NCBI GenBank assembly: GCA_050732575.1
Contig: JBOHRF010000185.1
Coordinates: 1 to 9,560 of the forward strand
Reading direction: 5' to 3'
Origin: JBBDWZ01 sp050732575
GTDB lineage: Bacteria; Gemmatimonadota; Gemmatimonadetes; Longimicrobiales; RSA9
Length of the DNA: 9,560 nt
A program made the position numbers and the translations under genes. Under the pieces are notes generated by a model, which was not told the origin of the DNA, did no database searches, and saw only the letters and a program-made list of their open reading frames with translations. Shown in pieces: positions 1 through 6,137 of the stretch (position 1 is its first letter; the number at the start of each line of letters is the position of its first letter).

Positions 1-1
1 G

Positions 2-127
2 CCGGGAAGTCCGTACTACGCCAACCTGGCTCGCTCGTTTGCCGAACAGCAGTACTTTCCCTTGCACTACACGCGCGCCAAAGTCGAGGCCGCCACCCAG
101 CACCGCCTGACCTTGCTGCCTCGTTGA
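2..127 (+). CDS. Penicillin acylase family (peptidase S45) protein, C-terminal end only
   Basis: Only the last 41 codons and a TGA stop lie inside the window; the gene starts to the left. The visible tail contains SPYYANLARSF, then YFPLHYTRAKVEAAT, and ends HRLTLLPR. This matches the usual end of penicillin/cephalosporin acylase-like Ntn-hydrolases, where a 'SP.Y..L...W....Y.P..Y.R..VE......L.L.P' segment closes the beta-subunit. Known family members are made as a periplasmic precursor, cleave themselves into two chains, and hydrolyse amide bonds of beta-lactams, acyl-homoserine lactones or related N-acyl compounds. No catalytic residue is visible here, so the substrate cannot be inferred. 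The family call rests on the tail pattern alone. The cupin gene follows 45 bp downstream on the same strand and could be co-transcribed. Confidence 0.62.
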   Translation, partial: PGSPYYANLARSFAEQQYFPLHYTRAKVEAATQHRLTLLPR

Positions 128-156
128 GTGACGCGTCACGCGTCCCGCGTCCCGCG
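128..156. repeat. 12-bp perfect palindrome merging into a CGCGTC(A/C) heptad tandem repeat
   Basis: Directly after the acylase stop codon, GTGACGCGTCAC (128-139) is a perfect palindrome. From 132 the sequence becomes a 7-bp tandem repeat: CGCGTCA, CGCGTCC, CGCGTCC, then a partial CGCG ending at 156. The block ends three bases before the cupin gene's Shine-Dalgarno AAGGAG (159-164). It could be an operator, a transcript-end structure or a slippage-prone microrepeat. The sequence does not decide between these, and no T-tract follows. Confidence 0.6.
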
Positions 157-172
157 ATAAGGAGTCACGACT

Positions 173-565
173 ATGTCGACACAACTGAGCCCCAGCTTTC
201 ATCGCTGGAATGACATTCCGCTCGAGCAGGTCACCGATTCACTGGCCCGCCGGCTGATCACGGGCGAGCGCGTAATGCTGGCGCAAGTGCACTTGAAGCA
301 GGGCTGCATCGTACCCAAACACCTGCATGTGCACGAGCAGGTCACCTACGTATTGCAGGGTACGTTGCGCCTGTGGCTGGGCGAGGACGACGTCCAGCAG
401 ATCGACGTTGGTGCCGGCGAGGTGTTGCACATTCCATCCAACCTGCCGCACCGCGCCGAAGCCCTCGAGCCGTGCCTGGTCCTCGACGTATTCAGCCCAC
501 CCCGCGAGGATTGGCTGAACGGCTCGGATACATACCTATGGAAAAGACGAATAACGGGTTCGTAA
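173..565 (+). CDS. Small single-domain cupin protein (KdgF-like metal-binding type)
   Basis: 130-residue single cupin barrel. Motif 1 runs from G44 to G63 and contains H50, H52, H54-E55-Q56 and the YVLQG strand. Motif 2 covers about 80-93, with GAGE, I87-P88 and H93. H50, H52, Q56 and H93 are the expected metal ligands. The PKHxHxHEQ...YVL.G pattern and the C-terminal LDVFSPPREDWL (about 104-115) are typical of KdgF-like small cupins. Studied KdgF acts on uronate breakdown products, but many relatives are of unknown use, and no pectin or alginate gene is nearby, so the substrate is open. Length is normal for the group and there is no signal peptide, so it is probably cytoplasmic. The ATG is well supported by AAGGAG at 159-164, 8 nt upstream. 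The last 30 bp overlap the end of the opposing DUF6929-like gene. Confidence 0.88.
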   Translation: MSTQLSPSFHRWNDIPLEQVTDSLARRLITGERVMLAQVHLKQGCIVPKHLHVHEQVTYVLQGTLRLWLGEDDVQQIDVGAGEVLHIPSNLPHRAEALEPCLVLDVFSPPREDWLNGSDTYLWKRRITGS

Positions 566-1582
566 GTGAGGCCAGGGCCCATCAAGCTGCACGGTACAGA
601 AGTCCGAGGGTCGTACCGGATCATCGGGGTCAACGATCACGAACGCGCGCTCGGGTTGACTGGGATCCAGCGCGATGCCTTCCACTTTGATGGGCGCGAC
701 GGCTCCTGTGCGATCGCAGATGGGCGCCCAGCAGCCGGAGCCACCCAGCAGGACACCAAAGATGGAGCCGCTCACTGGGCCGTCGCGCGTAGCATCGGGC
801 GATAGCTCGGCAGCAGCCGTGAACAACACTATGCTTCCATACGCGCTGGCATCGGTGAATGTGAGCGCCCGTCCGGCCAGCGATCCCAACTCGTATTGTC
901 GCAAATCGAGGGGATCCGGAACGGGCGCGCGCGCCGGGTCTTCCAAATAGCGCATGAATTGTTGCACATCGAAATCGATGGAAGCATTGACTGCGACCTG
1001 TCCAATTTTGGGCGCGCCGTTGCCACGATTGAAGAGTCGGATCACCTGACCCAGAAGCGCGGCTCCCTCCACGTTCAACTCGCTGCCGGCAAACACTGGC
1101 CGGGTGCGCAGGGCGGCATAAAACCGGTGCGCGTGCACGAGTCTGGGTTGTGCGTCGGCGGCGTTCAGCTCGAGCAGGACCATCGTTTCTCGCTGCGCAC
1201 TGGAGCCCGAGCCCATGGCCAGCAGTCGATCATCGGGCAGTATGACGGCCGCTTCCAGATCCAGCTTGTACTCTTTGTTGCCCAGCGTGTCGTCGAACTG
1301 ACGGCGCGCCTGAGGCCCGTGCGGCAAGGTCCAGGTCGTGATCCGGCCCGTGGCCGGTTGCAGCAGCGCAATGAAGTTGGCATCGTCCTGCACCAAAACG
1401 AGTCCATCCCGATGTCGGTGCAGACTCGAGCCCGAACGTACGTGTGCGGGTCGGTCCAGCTCCAGGTTGGCACCCTCCGCATAGTACAGCGGCTGGACAT
1501 CGAGCAGTGTAGCGTGCAGCCTTGCATCGGGTAACGCCCGCATGCGTGCGCCGAACCCGGATTCCATTGCTTCCGCACTCAT
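536..1582 (-). CDS. DUF6929-like protein, probable beta-propeller of unknown function
   Basis: 348 residues. The sequence looks like a repeated beta-strand protein: short hydrophobic strands separated by Gly/Asp turns. An acidic blade-start motif recurs: DLEAA (108-112), NVEGA (170-174) and KVEGI (299-303). This resembles the '.EG.a' repeats of phytase-like and esterase-like propellers. I recognise the overall type as DUF6929, whose function is not known to me; the fold is inferred. No convincing signal peptide or catalytic motif is seen. The start at 1582 is preceded by GAAGG only 3 nt away. M6 and M14 (position 1543) are alternatives, and the N-terminus up to M14 is not distinctive. The gene starts 43 bp from the divergent M23 gene, so the two may share control. 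Its 3' end overlaps the cupin gene by 30 bp tail to tail. Confidence 0.8.
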   Translation of the reverse strand: MSAEAMESGFGARMRALPDARLHATLLDVQPLYYAEGANLELDRPAHVRSGSSLHRHRDGLVLVQDDANFIALLQPATGRITTWTLPHGPQARRQFDDTLGNKEYKLDLEAAVILPDDRLLAMGSGSSAQRETMVLLELNAADAQPRLVHAHRFYAALRTRPVFAGSELNVEGAALLGQVIRLFNRGNGAPKIGQVAVNASIDFDVQQFMRYLEDPARAPVPDPLDLRQYELGSLAGRALTFTDASAYGSIVLFTAAAELSPDATRDGPVSGSIFGVLLGGSGCWAPICDRTGAVAPIKVEGIALDPSQPERAFVIVDPDDPVRPSDFCTVQLDGPWPHLRTRYSSFP

Positions 1583-1625
1583 TGGCCTTCAATATAGGCG
1601 GAGCCAAAGCCAGGCGGATCCTTCC
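1583..1625. promoter_or_regulatory. Short divergent control region between the DUF6929-like and M23 genes
   Basis: Only 43 bp separate the two divergent start codons. The one AT-rich patch is AATATA (1591-1596), read as TATATT on the minus strand. It could be a -10 box for the minus gene, giving an almost leaderless transcript. No matching -35 box stands out on either strand. The M23 start has only a weak GGCGGA-like Shine-Dalgarno about 8-9 nt upstream. Either the promoters overlap here, or one of the annotated starts is too far upstream. Confidence 0.3.
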
Positions 1626-2900
1626 ATGCGCAAATTCCACGCATTGTATCTGGTGGCGCTCTCGGTAGCGTGCTCGGACGGCTCCGGTCCATCGGGCGCG
1701 CCCGCTTCCGTCCAGTTGGAGCGCACTACGCTGGAATTGTTCGTTGGGGAGAAGAAGTCCCTGCGCGCCACAGTCCTTGATGCACGCGGGCGCGAGGCCA
1801 GGAGCCCGCTGTTGTGGAGCTCCACCAATCCGGCGGTGGCACAGGTTGACTCGATGGGCCGGATCATGGGCGTCACGCCCGGCCGAACCGACATTCACGT
1901 ACAGGCGGGTACGCAGAGCGCACAGGCCACTGTGCTCGTGAAGCCTACGCTCGGTTTCGTACTGCCCCTGCGCGGCGTGCTGAACCAGGACTTCTTCTAC
2001 ACCAACTACGTCGATCTTCAGCGTGATGCCGGCGTACGTGACTTCCAGTGCGGACTCAAGACCTACGACGGTCATTCGGGCACCGACATCGTGCTGCCCA
2101 GTTTTACTCGCATGGACCAGGGCATTGACGTAGTTGCAGCGGCCGCCGGCACCGTGAGTTTTGTGCAGGATGGAATGCCGGATCGCAACAAGAGCTGGAC
2201 GCCGGGTGGTGGGTTTGCCAACCACGTGATCATCGAGCACCGCGAAGGCTTTCGCAGCTACTACGGTCATATGATGCGCAATTCCATCCGAGTAACGGCC
2301 GGACAACAAGTGCAGGCGGGTGCGGTACTGGGCAAGGTGGGCAGCTCCGGCACATCAGATATGCCGCATCTGCACATTGAGTTTCGCTTGCAAGGTGTAC
2401 CTACGGAGGTGCACTCGGGCAATTGCGGTCCCACCTTCACGCACTGGTCTGCACCGCCCCCCTATCAGGATGAGCTCAGACTGATTCGATCCGGCATGAC
2501 GCGCGTGAGCCTTGATCTGGACGTGGCCAAGGATCCACCCGCGCAGGTCGATACGTTCAGCGCCAACGACTCCCGGTTCTGGTTCTGGGTGCACCTGCAC
2601 AATGTGCGCGCCAACAGTCTTTCCCGCTTCCATCTGATCACACCGAGCGGTCAGGAAATCACCATTGGTTCGTTTGTGCATCCGCAATTCTTCAGCATGA
2701 GCTGGTGGTGGGTATGGTACCCGATCCAGGGTCAGCTCTTGGCCGGCACGTATCGACTGCGTTATCTCAATGATATTCACGTGCTGTCCGAACGGACGAT
2801 CGTGATTCTGCCGGGCAGCGCAGCCTATCGCATCGAGGTCGAGCCGAGCTTGCCGCGCTCGGTAGTAGATGGTGGTGGGCTGAGCCGCGTTCACCAGTGA
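1626..2900 (+). CDS. Exported M23 (LytM-type) metallopeptidase with N-terminal Ig-like domain, probable lipoprotein
   Basis: 424 residues from ATG 1626. Residues 1-16 form a lipoprotein-like signal ending LSVAC16, followed by a Ser/Gly/Pro linker (17-26). The lipobox is imperfect, with Ser at -3. Residues about 27-105 form a bacterial Ig-like (BID_2-type) domain: PASVQLERTTLELFVGE, WSSTNPAVAQVD, then G.ITGV-like IMGVTPGRTDI. Residues about 109-275 are an M23 domain with all expected residues: H150 and D154 (HSGTD), H215 (YYGHM), and H248/H250 (PHLHIEF). Such enzymes cut peptide cross-links of peptidoglycan or other glycine-rich peptides outside the inner membrane. Residues about 290-420 form an unassigned beta-rich domain with an aromatic WWWVW stretch. 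An upstream in-frame ATG at 1542 is rejected because it overlaps the DUF6929-like gene and masks the signal peptide. The small membrane-protein gene follows on the same strand after about 180 bp. Confidence 0.88.
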   Translation: MRKFHALYLVALSVACSDGSGPSGAPASVQLERTTLELFVGEKKSLRATVLDARGREARSPLLWSSTNPAVAQVDSMGRIMGVTPGRTDIHVQAGTQSAQATVLVKPTLGFVLPLRGVLNQDFFYTNYVDLQRDAGVRDFQCGLKTYDGHSGTDIVLPSFTRMDQGIDVVAAAAGTVSFVQDGMPDRNKSWTPGGGFANHVIIEHREGFRSYYGHMMRNSIRVTAGQQVQAGAVLGKVGSSGTSDMPHLHIEFRLQGVPTEVHSGNCGPTFTHWSAPPPYQDELRLIRSGMTRVSLDLDVAKDPPAQVDTFSANDSRFWFWVHLHNVRANSLSRFHLITPSGQEITIGSFVHPQFFSMSWWWVWYPIQGQLLAGTYRLRYLNDIHVLSERTIVILPGSAAYRIEVEPSLPRSVVDGGGLSRVHQ

Positions 2901-3079
2901 GTTGATACAAAGCGTTACACACTCCGTAAGCCGGTTCGCGAAAAGAGTTCGCAGCGCGCGCCCGGTAACCGTGCGCCTGGTGGGCGCAAGTCCGGTCGAA
3001 ACGTGCTGGCCTTGCGCGATTTTTCGAGTCTTCCAGGTTCCGGCCATGACGTGGCACCGTGCGTGCCCCAAACCCGGGC

Positions 3080-3529
3080 ATGCGCAGCATCCGTCGATTT
3101 ACGCAAGTCGTGCTTTCCGTTGCCGGCGTGGCCACCGTTGGTTACGCGGTCTTTGCCATTGATTCGCTTTGGGACCGCTCATTGGTCGCGGCGCTCGGGC
3201 TCATCGTCATGGAGCTCGGCATCTGGCAAGTCACTCGAGCGTTCTTCCCGAACGACCGTGAGTACAAGCCGCTCCGACACGAGACCGATTACTTCCTCAA
3301 GCTGGTGCGTCGATTGAACCGAGCCGCCTTGCTGGCCGAGAGCGGTTCGGCAACAGCGCGTGAGGAACTCGATCAAGTCGAAGAAGCGATGCACCATTCG
3401 GTCGAGCGCATGCGCCGACTGGCCGGTCGCACAGCAGAGGAGTTGGGACTGGAAGAAGCACTGGTTCCGACTCACTCCTCCGTGGCGCACCGAGCCGTCG
3501 AGTCGGCGTTGCGAGCGCGCCGCGCCTGA
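3080..3529 (+). CDS. Small two-helix membrane protein with helical cytoplasmic-type tail, function unknown
   Basis: 149 residues from ATG 3080. An N-terminal basic patch (RSIRR) precedes a first membrane helix (about 9-27); a second follows at about 34-56. The remainder is polar and mostly helical: a conserved-looking NDREYKPLRHETDYF segment (about 58-72), a heptad-rich helix (about 73-115) and a basic end (RARRA). With two membrane passes, the basic N-terminus and the long tail should both face the cytoplasm. I do not recognise a named family. A GTG at 3059 would add seven residues (MRAPNPG). Neither start has a clear Shine-Dalgarno, so the start is uncertain. It could be a membrane anchor or scaffold for a partner not seen here. 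The gene converges on the TPR-like gene across a hairpin terminator. Confidence 0.68.
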   Translation: MRSIRRFTQVVLSVAGVATVGYAVFAIDSLWDRSLVAALGLIVMELGIWQVTRAFFPNDREYKPLRHETDYFLKLVRRLNRAALLAESGSATAREELDQVEEAMHHSVERMRRLAGRTAEELGLEEALVPTHSSVAHRAVESALRARRA

Positions 3530-3567
3530 GTGCGCGCGCGTTGCACACTCGTTCCACAGTAAAACTC

Positions 3568-3594
3568 GCGGCCCCCTCGGCATCAGGGGGCCGC
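3568..3594 (-). terminator. Strong hairpin terminator between convergent genes
   Basis: A perfect 10-bp GC-rich stem: left arm GCGGCCCCCT (3568-3577), right arm AGGGGGCCGC (3585-3594), 7-nt loop CGGCATC. On the minus strand the stem is followed by GAG and then TTTT (complement of 3561-3564). It therefore reads as a factor-independent terminator for the TPR-like gene that stops at 3607. On the plus strand no T-run follows, but the stem lies 38 bp past the membrane-protein stop and may also block or end that transcript. Confidence 0.82.
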
Positions 3595-3606
3595 ACTCGC
3601 TATTGG

Positions 3607-4122
3607 CTAGCGACCGGGCTGCGGTGTGAGCGCAGCCAGGGGTACGGAAATGCGGCGCAAGATGGCGACTCGCTCGCTTTCCGGCAGTGTAGCCGAACCG
3701 GCCAGGATGACCAGGCGGTCGATCAGGACCCGCACCTGCTGGCGATCCTGTTGCTCGGCCGCCAGGATGAGTGACTTGAAGTATGCTTCGGCGGCCAGGC
3801 TCTCGTTCTTCTGCTCCTCGGCCAGGGCGGCGACCTGCCGGAATATCTCGCGGGCCTTGGCCTTGTTGCCCACGAAGTAATAGGTCGAGCCCGCGCGTAT
3901 GAGCAGATACGCAAGCTGCGGGTCGTCCACCGTTAGAAGCCGGGTCGCACGCTCGTAGAGCCGGGCCTTCTCGCCGAACTTGTTCACCGCGGTGATCTGG
4001 TCGGCGCGCTCCACCAGCTCTGCGGCCCGGGCTGCGGGTGATGCCTGACTGCTTTGGGCCTGGGCAACACTGCTGGCCAGGACAGAAAGGCCCAGTGCAG
4101 TTACCATCCGAATGATGCGCAT
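3607..4122 (-). CDS. Small secreted TPR-like helical-repeat protein
   Basis: 171 residues from ATG 4122. Residues 1-23 are a Sec signal peptide (MRIIR, hydrophobic core, then SSVAQAQ with an AxA-type cut site near residue 22). The mature part is all-helical with tetratricopeptide-like spacing: AELVERADQITAVNKFGEK, then AYLLIRAGSTYYFVGNKAKAREIFRQVAALA, then LAAEAYFKSLILAAEQQDR. About three helix pairs are present, so the domain is short and probably a periplasmic protein-binding adaptor; no partner can be named. The start was chosen because GGAGG lies 4 nt upstream and it gives a proper signal peptide. An ATG at 4170 would add 16 unhelpful residues. A hairpin lies in the leader (4144-4165) and a strong terminator follows the stop. 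The gene appears to be a single-gene unit, divergent from the kinase. Confidence 0.82.
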   Translation of the reverse strand: MRIIRMVTALGLSVLASSVAQAQSSQASPAARAAELVERADQITAVNKFGEKARLYERATRLLTVDDPQLAYLLIRAGSTYYFVGNKAKAREIFRQVAALAEEQKNESLAAEAYFKSLILAAEQQDRQQVRVLIDRLVILAGSATLPESERVAILRRISVPLAALTPQPGR

Positions 4123-4143
4123 GATGCCTCCATAGTTTGGTTG

Positions 4144-4165
4144 GGCGGGCGTTGGTTTGCCCGCC
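4144..4165 (-). promoter_or_regulatory. Leader hairpin upstream of the TPR-like gene
   Basis: GGCGGGC (4144-4150) and GCCCGCC (4159-4165) form a perfect 7-bp stem with an 8-nt loop. It lies just upstream of the GGAGG Shine-Dalgarno of the TPR-like gene. On the minus strand AACCAA appears both in the loop and directly after the stem. It may shape translation or mRNA stability if transcription starts upstream of it. No promoter is certain, so it could equally be an untranscribed inverted repeat. Confidence 0.4.
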
Positions 4166-4269
4166 ACCACGTTGGGAAGCAGCGCTCAGCCCGTAGTCAG
4201 GGCCGGGTCAGCAAAGGGTGCTGCCGGTCAGTTGCGGGTCACAGGCGAGCCAGCGCGGCGAAGATCGTG

Positions 4270-4275
4270 TAGAAT
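4270..4275 (+). promoter_or_regulatory. Possible -10 box for the kinase gene
   Basis: TAGAAT within GTGTAGAATTC resembles a sigma-70 -10 hexamer (5 of 6 to TATAAT). No good -35 box sits 16-18 bp upstream. If used, the transcript would begin near 4282 and have a leader of about 155 nt. The DUF4157 gene has a similar CGTACAAT upstream, so the two may share a promoter style. Confidence 0.28.
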
Positions 4276-4332
4276 TCAACCGACCGCGGACAACCCGATG
4301 CAGGATTCGTTGGACCAGTAGTGGCCTGTTTT

Positions 4333-4404
4333 CTGCACCGGTCAGTTTCCCCCGAGGTGCAGTGCGTTCTACCGTTGGCGGTCGCGGCCGATTGAAGGTC
4401 GGCC
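4333..4404 (+). other. Two stem-loops in the kinase leader
   Basis: Stem-loop 1: CTGCACC (4333-4339) pairs with GGTGCAG (4356-4362) around a 16-nt loop. Stem-loop 2: GGCCGA (4386-4391) pairs with TCGGCC (4399-4404) around a 7-nt loop. Both are perfect but short, and in GC-rich DNA such pairs arise by chance. The kinase start has no clear Shine-Dalgarno, so leader structure could matter for its translation. Confidence 0.33.
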
Positions 4405-4436
4405 TGCCGCTGCCCGCATTTCCGAGCACAACTGAA

Positions 4437-6137
4437 ATGATGAAGTACCGGATACTTCTCATAGAAGATATGCCCGACGACGCGCGGCGAGTTGAAGATG
4501 CCGCGCGGCTATCGGCCATTCCCGTATTCGAGCTGGTCCGGGTCAGTACGCTGGCTGCGGGACTGGACCGCGCGCGGGTCGAGAGCTTTGATGTGATCCT
4601 GACCGAGCTCAACCTGCCGGACAGTCAGGGACTGGACACCGTGCGTACCATGCAGCGCGGTGCAACCTACTGTCCGATCGTGGTGCTCACCTCCTCCATG
4701 AACGACACGCTGGCGGTGGATGTTCTGCGCGAAGGCGCGGATGATTACCTGGTCAAGGACGAGGTATCACCCAGCGGGTTGTTGCGTGCTGCGCGTCATG
4801 CCATCGAACGGCGCCAGGCAGCCCAACGCGCGCAGGCCACGCTGGAAGAAGAGTCCCGCGTCATTGAAACCATGCAGCGCATTGGCGCGTCCCTGGCGGC
4901 CGAGCTCGATCTGCAACGTGTGGTGCAGTTGGTCACCGATGAAGCAACTGCGCTGGTGGGCGCGGCCTGGGGTGCGTTCTTCTACAATGTGACCGATGCC
5001 GAGGGCGAAGCGTACATGCTATACACGCTGTCAGGCGCTCCGCGCGATGCCTTCAAGAACTTTCCCATTCCGCGCGTCACTCCGCTGTTTGAGCCGATCT
5101 TCAGCGGCAAAGGCATCATGCGCAGTGATGATGTGACCCAGGAGCCGCTCTACGGACAGCGGCCGCCCAATCACGGCATGCCGCCCGGGCATCTGCCCGT
5201 GCGCAGCTACCTGGCCGCACCCGTCACCTCGCGCGCGGGTGATGTAATTGGCGGGCTCTTTTTCGGGCATCCACAGGCCAGCCGCTTCAACGAACGTCAG
5301 GAACAGATTGTTGGTGGATTGGCCAGTTGGGCAGCTGTGGCCGTGGACAATGCGCGACTCTATGAAGCGGAGCGGCGCGCGCGCGCGGAAGCCGAGAAAG
5401 CCAGCCGTGTGAAGTCCGAGTTTCTGGCCAACATGTCACACGAGCTGCGTACTCCGTTGAACGCCATGATTGGCTATAGCGATCTGTGGCTGCTGGGACT
5501 ACCAGTGCCCGTGCCCGCGGAGATTCATCCGCAGATTCAACGCGTGCGGCGCAGCGCGCAACATCTGCTGGCCCTGATCGAGGAGGTGATGTCGTTCTCC
5601 CGGCTCGAGGCCGGACACGAACAGGTCCAGCTCGAGGCCGTCTCCGTTCAGGATGAGATCGAGACCGTGATCACGTTCATCGAGCCACTGGCCATGGAAA
5701 AGCGGCTCGCGTTGCGTACCCAGGTGCCCAGCAAGGATCTGGTCATGGTGACAGACGCGCGCAAGCTCCGCCAGATCCTGATCAACCTGCTGTCCAACGC
5801 GGTCAAATTCACGACCACCGGTGAAGTCCGGCTGGACGTGGAAACCCGAGCCGGTCAGGTCACGTTCGCAGTGGTGGACACGGGTCAGGGCATTCCCAGC
5901 CAGGACCATGAACGCATCTTCGAGCCGTTTGTTCAGGGAAGCAGCATCCGCCCGCGGCCGGATGGCACCGGCCTGGGTCTGAGTGTATCGCGCCGGCTGG
6001 CACGCATGCTGGGCGGTGATGTGGCGGTGCAGAGCGAGCCCGGTCGGGGCAGCGTCTTCACCGTAAACATGCCCATGGAAGTACGACCCGTTGTGCAACC
6101 CGGGGCGGAACAACCTCACACACCATTGCGCAAATAG
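4437..6137 (+). CDS. REC-GAF hybrid sensor histidine kinase with Asp-to-Glu receiver
   Basis: 566 residues, soluble, no membrane helix. Domains in order: receiver domain (4-125), coiled linker (126-157), GAF sensor domain (about 158-308), coiled linker rich in Arg/Ala/Glu (309-327), HisKA (328-393) with phospho-acceptor H335 in SHELRTPLN, and HATPase (about 437-548) with N-box N450/N454, G1 box D481-TGQGI, F-box FEPF (495-498) and G2 box GTGLGLS (510-516). The kinase core looks fully active. The receiver has acidic pair E10-D11, T85 and K107, but the phospho-acceptor site reads ILTELNLPD with E57 (GAG, 4605-4607) where Asp is expected. This suggests a receiver that cannot be phosphorylated normally or that mimics the active state. 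The start is ATG 4437 or the next codon, ATG 4440. No partner regulator gene is nearby, so the output is unknown. The 3' end overlaps the aminotransferase gene by 22 bp. Confidence 0.93.
   Translation: MMKYRILLIEDMPDDARRVEDAARLSAIPVFELVRVSTLAAGLDRARVESFDVILTELNLPDSQGLDTVRTMQRGATYCPIVVLTSSMNDTLAVDVLREGADDYLVKDEVSPSGLLRAARHAIERRQAAQRAQATLEEESRVIETMQRIGASLAAELDLQRVVQLVTDEATALVGAAWGAFFYNVTDAEGEAYMLYTLSGAPRDAFKNFPIPRVTPLFEPIFSGKGIMRSDDVTQEPLYGQRPPNHGMPPGHLPVRSYLAAPVTSRAGDVIGGLFFGHPQASRFNERQEQIVGGLASWAAVAVDNARLYEAERRARAEAEKASRVKSEFLANMSHELRTPLNAMIGYSDLWLLGLPVPVPAEIHPQIQRVRRSAQHLLALIEEVMSFSRLEAGHEQVQLEAVSVQDEIETVITFIEPLAMEKRLALRTQVPSKDLVMVTDARKLRQILINLLSNAVKFTTTGEVRLDVETRAGQVTFAVVDTGQGIPSQDHERIFEPFVQGSSIRPRPDGTGLGLSVSRRLARMLGGDVAVQSEPGRGSVFTVNMPMEVRPVVQPGAEQPHTPLRK

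Larger units (their letters stand above)
4123..4436. other. Gene-free divergent region with several stem-loops
   Basis: 314 bp between the TPR-like and kinase starts. The kinase reading frame is open back to 4218, but the extra 73 codons (many Arg, Ser and Pro, no recognisable motif) precede the true receiver-domain start MMKYRILLIED, so I treat them as leader. I see a minus-strand leader hairpin (4144-4165), a possible -10 box (4270-4275) and two plus-strand stem-loops (4333-4362 and 4386-4404). I recognise no named riboswitch or small RNA in it. Confidence 0.6.

Noticed and set aside
896..1534. Plus-strand 212-codon open frame
   Set aside because: It is antisense to the DUF6929-like gene, has no domain-like pattern, and the opposite frame has a coherent protein.
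1230..2309. Long minus-strand open frame (359 codons) across two genes
   Set aside because: It runs antisense to the M23 domain and overlaps the DUF6929-like gene in another frame. Its translation is Arg/His/Ala-rich without motifs, as expected in GC-rich DNA.
2950..3000. Riboswitch- or tRNA-like string (GTGGGCGCAAGTCCGGTCGAAAC) before the small membrane-protein gene
   Set aside because: It recalls part of the cobalamin riboswitch core and a tRNA T-arm, but the matching boxes, cloverleaf arms and CCACTG element are missing. Only a 6-bp stem (TGCGCC/GGCGCA) is present.
3059..3079. Similarity between GTGCGTGCCCCAAACCCGGG and the stretch at 1542-1562
   Set aside because: Both read MRAPNP when translated, but one is antisense coding DNA of the DUF6929-like gene. 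A short GC-rich match like this is probably chance.
5375..5386. (GC)6 run
   Set aside because: It encodes the Arg-Ala part of the kinase coiled linker. It is a possible slippage site, but nothing indicates function.
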